A stretch of DNA of 64,000 bases from Bog-473 sp963764305 (GTDB taxonomy: Bacteria > Actinomycetota > Acidimicrobiia > Acidimicrobiales > RAAP-2). Below the pieces are notes generated by a model that saw nothing but the letters and a program-made list of their open reading frames with translations, did not search any database and was not told where the DNA came from. Shown here in pieces: positions 12,223 to 21,065 of this stretch. Every line of letters begins with the position of its first letter. Positions within the stretch are counted from its first letter, which is position 1. Where the stretch lies: the NCBI GenBank assembly GCA_963764305.1, contig CAVXSD010000006.1:434001-498000 (forward strand), read 5' to 3'. Position numbers and translations under genes: made by a program.

Positions 12223-12376
12223 CCGATGAGGATACCGGCGCGGTGTGTCATCTCATCCCGGCCCTGGTCACCGCGTTGGGGTCACCCGTCGGGGTCACCG
12301 CCGTGGAGCCGCCACAGTCGGATCGGCGGCGTCGCTGCCCGGCAACCCCCGCCGGCAATCCCCGGCCGGCAGGGTG

Positions 12377-12757
12377 TCAGGCGAAGGTCACGTCCTCTTC
12401 GCCCCAGTAGGCCTCGACGGCGGCGATCAGCCCGTCGTCGGTGACGGTGAAGATCTCGACACCCCGGATGTACATGGTGGCGTCGCCGGCCAGGGTCAGC
12501 GTGATCTGGAAGCGGATGGCGGCCTTGTCGGCCACCGGGTGGACCTCTTCGACCGTGAAGGTCATGGTCTCGCAGCCGTCGAAACCGGACTGGATGAAGT
12601 CCCTGATCTCGTCCCGGCCCTTGTGGAGGCCGCTCGGGTAGGGGTCCATCTGGATGGCGTCAGGGGTGAAGAGGGCGGCGTAGGCGTCGGCGTCCTTGGA
12701 GCTGACGACCGCGGCGTAGCGGTCCATGGCCTGGCGGAGCTGGGTAGTGGTGGGCAC
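12377..12757 (-). CDS. SnoaL-like / NTF2-fold protein (steroid isomerase-like)
   Basis: A 126-residue single-domain protein of the NTF2-like superfamily. The N-terminal helix (LRQAMDRYAAVVSSKDADAYAALF), the DAIQMDP strand with an acidic residue in the pocket region, and the C-terminal VEAYWGEEDV segment match SnoaL-like and ketosteroid-isomerase-like proteins. The substrate cannot be told from sequence. It lies between uvrB and uvrA on the same strand, probably co-transcribed but with no evident link to DNA repair. Confidence 0.75.
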   Translation of the reverse strand: MPTTTQLRQAMDRYAAVVSSKDADAYAALFTPDAIQMDPYPSGLHKGRDEIRDFIQSGFDGCETMTFTVEEVHPVADKAAIRFQITLTLAGDATMYIRGVEIFTVTDDGLIAAVEAYWGEEDVTFA

Positions 12758-12817
12758 GGGGCGAGACGCTAGCCCCGGCGGGTCGACCTGGGCCGGTGGT
12801 CCGGGCCAAATGGCGGC

Positions 12818-14857
12818 TCAGCCGGGAACGGAGGCCCGCAGGTCGGCGATCTCGTCGCGCAGCAGGGCCGCCTCCTCGTAGCGGAGCTCGGCTGCGGCCG
12901 CCTTCATCTCAGCTTCCAGCTGGGCCATGAGCTCGACGGCCTCGGCCGGCGTCGAGGCGTCGCCATCGGCCAACAGCGCGGGGCGCCGGTTGCCCCGGAC
13001 CGCCGCGTTCTTGCGCACCTCGGCCCGGCTGCGGCCCGCCTTGGCCACTCCCCCGCTCGTCCCGCGCAGGCGCTCGAGGATATCGGTCACCGACTTGCGG
13101 ATGGTCTGGGGATCGATCCCGTGCTCCCGGTTGTAGGCGATCTGCACCTCGCGGCGGCGCTGGGTGACGGACACGGCCTCGCGCATGGAGTCGGTCACCG
13201 TGTCGGCGTAGAGGACGACCACGCCGTCGACGTTGCGGGCGGCCCGCCCCATGGTCTGGATGAGCGAGGAGGCCGAACGCAGGAAGCCTTCCTTGTCCGC
13301 ATCGAGAATGGCCACCAGGGCGACCTCGGGCAGGTCGAGCCCCTCCCGCAGGAGGTTGATGCCGACCAGGACGTCGATCGAACCGAGCCGCAGCTCGCGC
13401 AGGATCTCGATCCGGGTGATGGTGTCGATATCCGAATGCAGGTACTGAACCCGGACGCCGGCGTCAGCCAGGTAGTCGGTCAGGTCCTCGGCCATCTTCT
13501 TGGTGAGCGTCGTCACCAGGACGCGGCCGCCGGCCGCGACGGTCGTCCCGATCCGGGCGAGCAGGTCGTCGACCTGGCCCTTGGTAGGCATGACCGTCAC
13601 CTCGGGATCGACCAATCCGGTCGGACGGATCACCTGCTCCACAACCTGACGAGAGTGCTCGAGCTCGAAGGGGCCGGGTGTGGCGGACACGAAGACGCAC
13701 TGGGGCACCCGCTCGACGAACTCATCGAAGCGCAGTGGCCGGTTGTCCTTGGCCGAGGGCAAGCGGAAGCCGTGCTCGACCAGCACGTCCTTGCGGGAGC
13801 GGTCACCGGCGTACTGCCCGTGCAGCTGGGGGACGGCGACGTGGCTCTCGTCTATGACGCACAGGTAGTCCTTGGGGAAGAAATCAAGCAGTGTGTACGG
13901 CGTCTCCCCCGGGGCGCGGCCGTCGAGGTGGCGGCTGTAGTTCTCCACGCCTGAGCACACCCCGGTCTCGGCCAGCATCTCGAGGTCGTGCTCGGTCCGG
14001 ACCCGGAGGCGCTGGGCCTCGAGCAGCTTGCCCTCCCGCTGGAACTCCTGGAGGCGCTCCCGCAGCTCCACCTCGATGGTGCCGACGGCACGCTGGATGA
14101 TGTCGTCGCCCGTGACGTAGTGCGTGGCGGCGTAGACCGCCACGTCCTCCATCTCCTCCCCCATCTCCCCGGTCAGCACGTCGAAGGGGACGATGCGCTC
14201 GACCGTGTCCCCGAACAGCTCGACCCGTAGCGCCTGCTCCTCGTAGGCCGGATGGATCTCGACGGTGTCGCCCCGCGCCCGGAAGGTGCCGCGCACGAGG
14301 TTGACGTCGTTGCGGGCGTACTGCAGGTCGACCAGCCGGCGCAGCATGTCCCGCTGGTCCATCTGCTCCCCCACCGCGACACCCAATATGCGGTCACGGT
14401 ATTCGTCGGGCGAGCCCAGGCCGTAGATGCACGAGACCGAGGCCACCACGATCACGTCACGCCGCATGAGGAGGGACGACGTCGTGGCGTGGCGGAGGCG
14501 GTCGATCTCGTCGTTGATGGACGAGTCCTTCTCTATGTACGTGTCCGTCGTCGGGAGGTAGGCCTCGGGCTGGTAGTAGTCGTAGTAGGAGACGAAGAAC
14601 TCGACCCGGTTCTTCGGGAACAGCTCCCGCAGCTCCGAGGAGAGCTGGGCGGCCAGCGACTTGTTCGGCTCGATGATGAGCGTCGGACGCTGGACCTGCT
14701 CGATCATCCAGGCGATGGTCGCGGTCTTGCCCGAGCCGGTGATGCCCTGCAGCGTCTGGTACGCGTCACCCCGCCGCACGCCCGCCGCCAGTTCCGTGAT
14801 GGCCGTGGGCTGGTCACCAGAGGGCTGGAACGGGGAAACGACCTCGAAATCGGGCAT
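12818..14857 (-). CDS. uvrB: excinuclease ABC subunit B
   Basis: UvrB helicase-like subunit, 679 residues. Walker A GITGSGKTA is at residues 38-46, the damage-probing beta-hairpin region SYYDYYQPEAY near residue 90, and DESHVAVPQ carries the DEAD-type Walker B. Helicase motifs TLTKKMAEDLTDYL, GINLLREGLDLPEV and QTMGRAARN follow. The C-terminal UVR motif (ELRYEEAALLRDEIADL), which contacts UvrC and UvrA, closes the protein. It follows coaE with a short gap, a common actinobacterial arrangement. Confidence 0.97.
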   Translation of the reverse strand: MPDFEVVSPFQPSGDQPTAITELAAGVRRGDAYQTLQGITGSGKTATIAWMIEQVQRPTLIIEPNKSLAAQLSSELRELFPKNRVEFFVSYYDYYQPEAYLPTTDTYIEKDSSINDEIDRLRHATTSSLLMRRDVIVVASVSCIYGLGSPDEYRDRILGVAVGEQMDQRDMLRRLVDLQYARNDVNLVRGTFRARGDTVEIHPAYEEQALRVELFGDTVERIVPFDVLTGEMGEEMEDVAVYAATHYVTGDDIIQRAVGTIEVELRERLQEFQREGKLLEAQRLRVRTEHDLEMLAETGVCSGVENYSRHLDGRAPGETPYTLLDFFPKDYLCVIDESHVAVPQLHGQYAGDRSRKDVLVEHGFRLPSAKDNRPLRFDEFVERVPQCVFVSATPGPFELEHSRQVVEQVIRPTGLVDPEVTVMPTKGQVDDLLARIGTTVAAGGRVLVTTLTKKMAEDLTDYLADAGVRVQYLHSDIDTITRIEILRELRLGSIDVLVGINLLREGLDLPEVALVAILDADKEGFLRSASSLIQTMGRAARNVDGVVVLYADTVTDSMREAVSVTQRRREVQIAYNREHGIDPQTIRKSVTDILERLRGTSGGVAKAGRSRAEVRKNAAVRGNRRPALLADGDASTPAEAVELMAQLEAEMKAAAAELRYEEAALLRDEIADLRASVPG

Positions 14858-14890
14858 GACCCACCGAGGCTACCTGGGGGGTGTGCCCGC

Positions 14891-15511
14891 TCAGGCGTGC
14901 GCCCGGCGCGCCGCGGCGGCCTCGAGCAACCAGTCCCAGAGCTTGGCGGCCTCGACGCCGAGGGCGACCCGGTCGCCCGAGTTGTCCAGGACGTAGTCCG
15001 CCTCCTTGATCCGCTCCTCCCGCGAGATCTGCGACCTGATCCGCGCCTCGGCGTCGGCGCGGTCGAAGCCACGCTGGGAGATCAGGCGCTCCAGGGCGAC
15101 GTCCGTCGGGCAGTCGACCACCACGACCTCGTGGAGCTTGACCGTGTCACGGTGGGCGGCGGTGAGGAGGGGGATCGCCAGGACGACCACGCGGTCGCTG
15201 TCATCGAGGGCGTCTCGCGCCTCGATCATGGCGATGCCGATGGCAGGGTGCGTGATGGCGTTGAGCGCCAGCCGGCTCTCCTCGCTGGCGAAGGCCACGG
15301 CGGCGAGCGCCTTGCGGTCGATGGTGCCGTCGGCCGCCAGGATCTCGGGCCCGAAGCGATCGAGCAACGGTTGGTAGGCCGGGCCGCCGGGCGCCACGAC
15401 GTCGCGGGCCACCTGGTCGGCATCGATGAGCACGGCGCCCCGTTCGACCAGGAGGTCGGCCACGGCCGACTTGCCCGAGCCGATGCCGCCGGTCAGGCCG
15501 ACCGCCAACAT
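14891..15511 (-). CDS. coaE: dephospho-CoA kinase
   Basis: Catalyses the last step of CoA biosynthesis, ATP-dependent phosphorylation of dephospho-CoA. The product is about 206 residues with P-loop GLTGGIGSGKS near residues 6-16, DADQVARDVV, and the LID-region RISREER-like segment (IRSQISREERIKEADYVLDN). The ATG at 15511 overlaps the upstream methyltransferase stop by one base (TGATG). In many actinobacteria rpsA is immediately upstream of coaE; here rpsA is more than 21 kb away. Confidence 0.94.
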   Translation of the reverse strand: MLAVGLTGGIGSGKSAVADLLVERGAVLIDADQVARDVVAPGGPAYQPLLDRFGPEILAADGTIDRKALAAVAFASEESRLALNAITHPAIGIAMIEARDALDDSDRVVVLAIPLLTAAHRDTVKLHEVVVVDCPTDVALERLISQRGFDRADAEARIRSQISREERIKEADYVLDNSGDRVALGVEAAKLWDWLLEAAAARRAHA

Positions 15512-16323
15512 CAGTCCACGGCGGCCCGGCGCGGGCCGCGCACCACTGCGAAGAGCACGAGCGTCGTGTCGTCCGGGTCTTCGGTGACGAACCAGTCGTC
15601 GGCGGTGATGCCCGTCGCACCGCCGCTGTCCTCCCGGGCCACCAGCTTGTAGGCGACGGGCAGCAGCCTCGTGTAGGCCCAGACGTACCAGGCGTGGGGA
15701 AGACGGTGCCGGATGTCGAACACGTCCAATCGGAGCAGCTTGTCCGCCTTGACCCGCCGCGCCGCGAAGTCGGCCTTCACGTGGGGCGAGGCGTCGACGC
15801 CGCCCAGCCAGACGTCGCTGAAGTGGCGCTCCAGCATGGAGCGGAACTCGCCCCGCTCGAACAGGTGGAGATGGAAGGGGTTCTCGAAGTCGGCCGGCTT
15901 GTTCGGGGTCAGGACGAACCCGACGCCGTCGTCCTTGAGCACGCGGGCCAGCTCGGCGACGTGGGGCTCGGGGTCGGTGAAGTGCTCGATCAGGTGCGAC
16001 GAGCAGGCGCCGTCGAAGCCTGCCGGCAGGAACGCCAGGTCCAGCGCGTCCATCTGCGCCACCCGGAGGCCCTCGGGGCCGTATGTGGCCGTCGCCGTAG
16101 CCGTGGCCTCGGCGGCATAGTCGACACCGACCACCTCGCGCTCCGGTCCCAGGAACCGGGCCGACTCGAAGCCCTGGCCACATCCGACATCGAGGATGCG
16201 ACCGTGCCCGATGCGGTCCAGCACGGCACGGTAACCGGCCTCGTGGAGGGCGAGGAGCGAGTCCGGGGTCACCCCCTGCTGGGGCCGCTCGCCCGTCAGC
16301 CGGCCTTTCGTGCTGGTCACCAC
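15511..16323 (-). CDS. class I SAM-dependent methyltransferase
   Basis: A protein of about 270 residues with the SAM-binding motif I ILDVGCGQGFE, an acidic post-I loop (VVGVDYAAEA), and the SSHLIEHFTDPEPHVAELARVLKDDG motif IV/V region typical of the Methyltransf_11/25 group. The acceptor is unknown; proximity to the glycan locus suggests a sugar or lipid target, but this is inference. I prefer the GTG at 16323, which follows GAAGGGAG by about seven bases; another GTG at 16347 is in frame. A short Ala-Thr run (ATATATAT) comes from a small hexamer repeat near 16085-16108. Confidence 0.8.
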   Translation of the reverse strand: MVTSTKGRLTGERPQQGVTPDSLLALHEAGYRAVLDRIGHGRILDVGCGQGFESARFLGPEREVVGVDYAAEATATATATYGPEGLRVAQMDALDLAFLPAGFDGACSSHLIEHFTDPEPHVAELARVLKDDGVGFVLTPNKPADFENPFHLHLFERGEFRSMLERHFSDVWLGGVDASPHVKADFAARRVKADKLLRLDVFDIRHRLPHAWYVWAYTRLLPVAYKLVAREDSGGATGITADDWFVTEDPDDTTLVLFAVVRGPRRAAVD

Positions 16324-16368
16324 GGGCGCTCTCCCTTCGTGTGACACTCCGGGGTGCCGCTCGCTGCT

Positions 16369-16374
16369 TACACT
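16369..16374 (+). promoter_or_regulatory. candidate -10 element upstream of the aftD-like gene
   Basis: A TACACT hexamer sits 27 bases before the ATG at 16401, in the 77-base divergent gap between the methyltransferase and the aftD-like gene. A GTGACA at 16341-16346 resembles a -35 box, but the spacing of 22 bases is too long. Weak evidence only. Confidence 0.3.
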
Positions 16375-16400
16375 ACCCGGCGACCTTTCGGTCTTCCTTC

Positions 16401-19400
16401 ATGACCTCGTCTCCCACTGTCACCGCTCCCCGAGGACGGCACGCGGCACCCCGGCCGGAAAGGGCGATCGGCAGCCGCTGGTGGTGGATCGGGGGGGCGT
16501 CGGTCGTGGCCGCCCTGGCCTACGTGCCACTCCTGGCCGTGCGGCCCGGAGTGGTCACGCCGGACACGAAGACCTACCTCTACCTCGACCCGCTGCGCTT
16601 CCTGAAACAGGTCGCGTTCATGTGGGACCCCACCGTGGGCCTGGGCACAGTGTCGCACGAGTACATCGGCTACCTGCTGCCGATGGGGCCGTTCTTCGCC
16701 GTGTTCCACCTACTCGGCGTGCCGGTGTGGGTGGCGCAGCGCATGTGGCTCGGCTCCATCCTCTTCGCGGCCGGCCTCGGCGTGCTGTACCTGTCGCGCA
16801 TCCTGGGCCTCCGCGGGCCCGGGCCGACCGCCGCCGCGCTGGCCTACATGCTCTCCCCTTACTTCCTCCAGTACTCGGGCCGCATCTCGGTGATCCTGCT
16901 CCCTTGGGCCGGCCTCCCCTTCATGCTGGGCCTGACCATCGTGGCCGTACGCCGCGGCGGCTGGCGCGAGCCGGCGCTCTTCGCTGTCGTCGTGGCGCTG
17001 GTGAGCGGCATCAACGCCAGCTCCGTCATCTACGTCGGCGTCGCGCCCATCCTCTGGATCCTCTATTCCGTGGTGGTCCTGAGGGAGTCGACATGGCGCC
17101 ACGCCATCAGCACCGCGCTGCGCATCGGTGTGCTCACGTTGGGGGCCTGCCTCTGGTGGATGGCCGGCCTCGAGGTCGAGGCGGCCTACGGCGTCAACGT
17201 CCTCAAGTACACGGAGACCATCCCCTCGACGTCGGCCACGTCGAACCCGGCCGACATCATCCGGGGCCTCGGGTACTGGTACTTCTACGGCACCGACCAC
17301 CTCGGCGCCTGGACGACGGCGGCCATCCGCTACACCCAGGACCTCGCCCTCCTGGCCACGTCCTACGCGGTGCCCGTGCTCGCCCTGGTGGCGTCCGCGT
17401 TCGTACGCTGGCGCGAGCGCGCCTTCTTCCTGCTGCTCCTCTTCGTGGGGCTGGTGCTCTCAGTCGGGCCATTTCCGTTCTCCCACCCGACCGAGGTCGG
17501 GGGTGCCCTCAAGTCGTTCATGACGAACACCACCGCCGGCCTGGCGCTCCGCTCGACGGACCGGGCCACCCCGCTCGTCCTGCTCGCGCTCTTCATGCTG
17601 CTGGGCAGCGGGCTGACGGCGCTGTGGTCCCGCTTCCACATCGCCGGGCTCGTCACCGCCGTCCTCGTGGCCGGCCTCGTGGTCGCCAACAACCCCTCCC
17701 TCTTCCTCGGCGACACGATCGCCAACAACTTCACCCAGCCGGCCTCGCTGCCCTCCTACCAGCTTGCCGCCATCGCGCACCTCAACGCGACCCACCCCGG
17801 CACCCGGGTCTTCGCCATCCCCGGGAACGACTTCGCCGCCTACCGCTGGGGTGACACGGTCGACACGCCCCAGCCTGCCTTCCTCGACCGCGACTTCATC
17901 ACCCGCGAGCAGCAGATCATGGGCTCCATCGCAACGGCCGACACGCTCTACGCGACGGACGGCCCGATCCAGGACGCCACGGCCAACCCGAACGCGCTGG
18001 CGCCGATGGCCCGGCTCATGGGGGCCGGCGACCTCATGGTCGAGTACGACCAGCAGTACGAGCGTTACGGCGTTCCCCAACCCCAGCTCCTCGCTCTCCA
18101 GTTCCTGCGGACACCGCTCGGCCTCGCCGACCCGGTCTCGTTCGGCACGCCGCGGCCCAACGCCTCGATCGTGTCCACCCTGAACGAACAGGACCTCTCG
18201 GTACAGGGCAACGAAGGCTGGCCCTCGCCGCTCGTCACCTACACCGTGCCCAACCCGCGGGCGATGGTGCGGGGCGAGTCCGACACCGGCGCGCTGCTGA
18301 TGGAGGGTGACGCCACGGGGCTCAACAATCTCGCCGGGCTCGGGCTGCTGAACACGGACAGTGCCGTCTACTACGCCGGCACGCTCGCCACCAAGCCAAC
18401 ACGGCTCGACGAGCTGGCCTCGCTGGGGGCGCAGCTCGTGCTGACCGACACCAACCGCAAGGAGGCCTTCCGCTGGGACACGCTCACGGCCAACTCGGGC
18501 TACACCGAGGCGCCGAGTGACAACCCGGCCAGGAGCGACCTGAGCGACAGCCCCGTCGAGCTGTTCCCCGGGACCACCGTCAGCAGCAAGTCGTACGCCT
18601 CCTACGTGGGCGCGGTGAACGTGACGGCCAGCAGCTACGGCAACTCGGTCTCCTACACGCCCGAGGACCAGGCCTACAGCGCGATCGACAACAACTTCGA
18701 CACGGCCTGGATCACCGGCACGTTCGTGCCGGACCCCAAGGGCCAGTGGTGGCAGTCCCAGTTCGCCAAGCCGGTCACCACGGACCACATCACCCTGGTC
18801 CAGCCCCAGCGCGGTGACCGCTCCCGCTGGGTGTCCGGCGTCACCCTCACCTTCGACGGCAAGGACCCCGCCACCTACATGCTCGACGCCTCGTCCCACG
18901 TCACGGCGGGCCAGACGCTGAGCTTCCCGACCCGCAGCTTCCACACCCTGCGGGTGACCATCGACGGCACGACGAACGACTCGGCCCCTCCCCCCTCGGC
19001 CTCGGCGGTCGGCTTCTCCGAGATCGAGATCCCCGGGCAACAGGTACGCCAGGTCGTGCAGATGCCCACCCGGATGCTCACCAGCCTGGGCACGACCTCA
19101 GCCGCCGACCGTCTCACCGTCGTGATGACCCGCCGGCGCACCTCGCAGTACCCGCCCCGCGACGACCCCGAGACGACGATCTCACGCCAGTTCACGCTCC
19201 CCACCGCGCGCACGTTCGCGTTGGCGGGCAGTGCCAGCCTGTCGGCCCTGATCCCCGACGACGAGGTCGACCGCCTGGTGGGTCGCGCCACGACCCCGGC
19301 CACCACCGTGCTGGACGCGTACTCCTCGGGCCGCCTACCGGGCGACGTGCAGGCGACGGCCTCGGCCACCGTCGACGGCAACCCGGCGACGGCCTGGCAA

Positions 19401-21035
19401 CCGGGCCTCGGCTCGAAGGCCCAGGTCGGTTCGACGCTCACCTACGACCTGGCGAAGCCGCTCGCGCTCAGCAGCCTCGCCATGCAGGTGGTCGCCGACG
19501 GCAGGCACTCGGTGCCCACCGCCATGACGATCACGTCGGGCAACCAGGTGAGATCGGTGACGCTGCCACCGATCGCCGACGGCACCGTGCCGGGGGCCGT
19601 CACCACGGTGCCCGTCTCGTTCCCCGCCCTGACCGGCTCTCACTTCGTGGTCACGTTCACGGGCGTCCGTCCCGAGTACGCCGCGAACTACTACTCCGCC
19701 GGCCCGTTGGAGCTCCCGCTCGGCATCGCCGAGATCGGCATTCCGGGGGTGCGGGCGGCCGCGACACCCGCAGCCCTGCCCGGGAACTGCGTGCCCAACC
19801 TGCTGACGATCGACGGGCAGCCGATCGACGTCGCGGTCGTCGGGTCGGCCCAGCACGCCCTCGACGGCGGTGAGGCACAACTCGTCCCCTGCGGCCGCGA
19901 CGCCAGGGGGATCACGCTCGGTGCGGGACCCCACATCGTGCAGACCGCGGCCGGGCACAACGCGCCGTGTGCCAGCACGCCGATCACCTGCACCGGGTGG
20001 AACGTCGACCAGCTTGCCCTCGACTCGGCGGCCGGCGGCGGAGCCGGGTCCGGCGCGTTCCCGACGGCGGCCGGCACCCCGCAGCTCCCGGCGACGCAGC
20101 CCGGTCCCGCGCCCACGGTGGCCGCGACGTCCGTCCACATCGACAGCCACGGCGCCGAGGTGACGGGGGCGACGCAGCCCTTCGAGCTCGTCCTCGGGCA
20201 GAGCGTCAACAAGGGCTGGCAGGCGGTGGCCCAACCCGGCCCGGGCGCTGCGGCGGGCGCCCACGCGCTGAACCTCGGGTCCCCCCACCTCGTCGACGGG
20301 TTCGCCAACGGCTGGCAGGTCAGCGCGGACGACCTGCGCGCGCTCGGTGGCTCGAGCTTCACGGTCGAGTTCACGTGGACCCCCCAGCGCGCGGTCTGGG
20401 CCGCGCTGGCCGTCTCCGGCGCCACCCTGCTCGTCTGCCTCGTCCTCGGGTTCCTCCCGGTGCGCGCCCGCCGCTGGGTGCGCGGCCGCCTGCCCCGCCG
20501 CCTGCGCGGGCCGGCCGGCCCCGAGCCGCCCGAGCGGCCGGCGGTGCCCTTCGATGCCGCGGTCCTGGCCCTCCCGGGCGCCCCGCCCCCCAAGGAGCAG
20601 CGCCAGCGCGGCTGGCGGCGCTTCCCCCGCGCCCTGCTCATCGGCGTGGTGAGCGGCGGCGTCGCCTGGCTCGTCATTCCTCCGCTGGCGGCCCTCGTCG
20701 TCGCCGGCGTGGTCACGCTGGGCCTGCTGGTCCCATGGGCCCGCGCCATCGCCAGCGTGGGCGCCATCGTCGCCATCGTCGCCGGCAGCAGCAACGTCGT
20801 CCAGGGGCAACACGTCCACCACTACATGGCCGGCTCCAACTGGGACGCGGCGTTCGTCAACGCCGGCAACCTGATCTGGCTCGGCGTGGCCCTCCTGCTT
20901 TCCGACGCGGTGATCTCGGGTCTGGGCTTGCGCGTCCGCAAGCCGCTTCGCCGCCGGAGGCTGCGCGCCGCGGCAGCGGGCGAGATCGTCCCGACCCCTC
21001 CCCCGCCGCCGACGATCATCGGCATCGACGGCTGA
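16401..21035 (+). CDS. aftD: AftD-like alpha-(1->3)-arabinofuranosyltransferase (DUF3367 family)
   Basis: A very large membrane glycosyltransferase of 1544 residues, matching the GT-C AftD family (1400 residues or more) that adds arabinofuranose from decaprenyl-phosphoarabinose to arabinan in mycobacteria. The first 450 residues or so contain many hydrophobic segments and the family-type luminal loop with the LRFLKQVAFMWDP motif. A long extracellular part follows with discoidin/carbohydrate-binding-like units (for example YSAIDNNFDTAWITG and VDGNPATAWQPG). The last 220 residues contain further membrane spans and a basic tail. The ATG at 16401 gives a sensible MTSSPTV N-terminus; an earlier in-frame GTG overlaps the promoter region. 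The acceptor polymer in this organism is unknown. Confidence 0.85.
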   Translation: MTSSPTVTAPRGRHAAPRPERAIGSRWWWIGGASVVAALAYVPLLAVRPGVVTPDTKTYLYLDPLRFLKQVAFMWDPTVGLGTVSHEYIGYLLPMGPFFAVFHLLGVPVWVAQRMWLGSILFAAGLGVLYLSRILGLRGPGPTAAALAYMLSPYFLQYSGRISVILLPWAGLPFMLGLTIVAVRRGGWREPALFAVVVALVSGINASSVIYVGVAPILWILYSVVVLRESTWRHAISTALRIGVLTLGACLWWMAGLEVEAAYGVNVLKYTETIPSTSATSNPADIIRGLGYWYFYGTDHLGAWTTAAIRYTQDLALLATSYAVPVLALVASAFVRWRERAFFLLLLFVGLVLSVGPFPFSHPTEVGGALKSFMTNTTAGLALRSTDRATPLVLLALFMLLGSGLTALWSRFHIAGLVTAVLVAGLVVANNPSLFLGDTIANNFTQPASLPSYQLAAIAHLNATHPGTRVFAIPGNDFAAYRWGDTVDTPQPAFLDRDFITREQQIMGSIATADTLYATDGPIQDATANPNALAPMARLMGAGDLMVEYDQQYERYGVPQPQLLALQFLRTPLGLADPVSFGTPRPNASIVSTLNEQDLSVQGNEGWPSPLVTYTVPNPRAMVRGESDTGALLMEGDATGLNNLAGLGLLNTDSAVYYAGTLATKPTRLDELASLGAQLVLTDTNRKEAFRWDTLTANSGYTEAPSDNPARSDLSDSPVELFPGTTVSSKSYASYVGAVNVTASSYGNSVSYTPEDQAYSAIDNNFDTAWITGTFVPDPKGQWWQSQFAKPVTTDHITLVQPQRGDRSRWVSGVTLTFDGKDPATYMLDASSHVTAGQTLSFPTRSFHTLRVTIDGTTNDSAPPPSASAVGFSEIEIPGQQVRQVVQMPTRMLTSLGTTSAADRLTVVMTRRRTSQYPPRDDPETTISRQFTLPTARTFALAGSASLSALIPDDEVDRLVGRATTPATTVLDAYSSGRLPGDVQATASATVDGNPATAWQPGLGSKAQVGSTLTYDLAKPLALSSLAMQVVADGRHSVPTAMTITSGNQVRSVTLPPIADGTVPGAVTTVPVSFPALTGSHFVVTFTGVRPEYAANYYSAGPLELPLGIAEIGIPGVRAAATPAALPGNCVPNLLTIDGQPIDVAVVGSAQHALDGGEAQLVPCGRDARGITLGAGPHIVQTAAGHNAPCASTPITCTGWNVDQLALDSAAGGGAGSGAFPTAAGTPQLPATQPGPAPTVAATSVHIDSHGAEVTGATQPFELVLGQSVNKGWQAVAQPGPGAAAGAHALNLGSPHLVDGFANGWQVSADDLRALGGSSFTVEFTWTPQRAVWAALAVSGATLLVCLVLGFLPVRARRWVRGRLPRRLRGPAGPEPPERPAVPFDAAVLALPGAPPPKEQRQRGWRRFPRALLIGVVSGGVAWLVIPPLAALVVAGVVTLGLLVPWARAIASVGAIVAIVAGSSNVVQGQHVHHYMAGSNWDAAFVNAGNLIWLGVALLLSDAVISGLGLRVRKPLRRRRLRAAAAGEIVPTPPPPPTIIGIDG

Positions 21036-21065
21036 TTACATGAGGCGACGCGAGCCCCGGGGAAC

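Noticed and set aside
19335..20822. 495-codon minus-strand frame inside the aftD-like gene
   Set aside because: Low-complexity Arg/Gly/Asp composition typical of antisense frames in GC-rich DNA; aftD is clear on the other strand.
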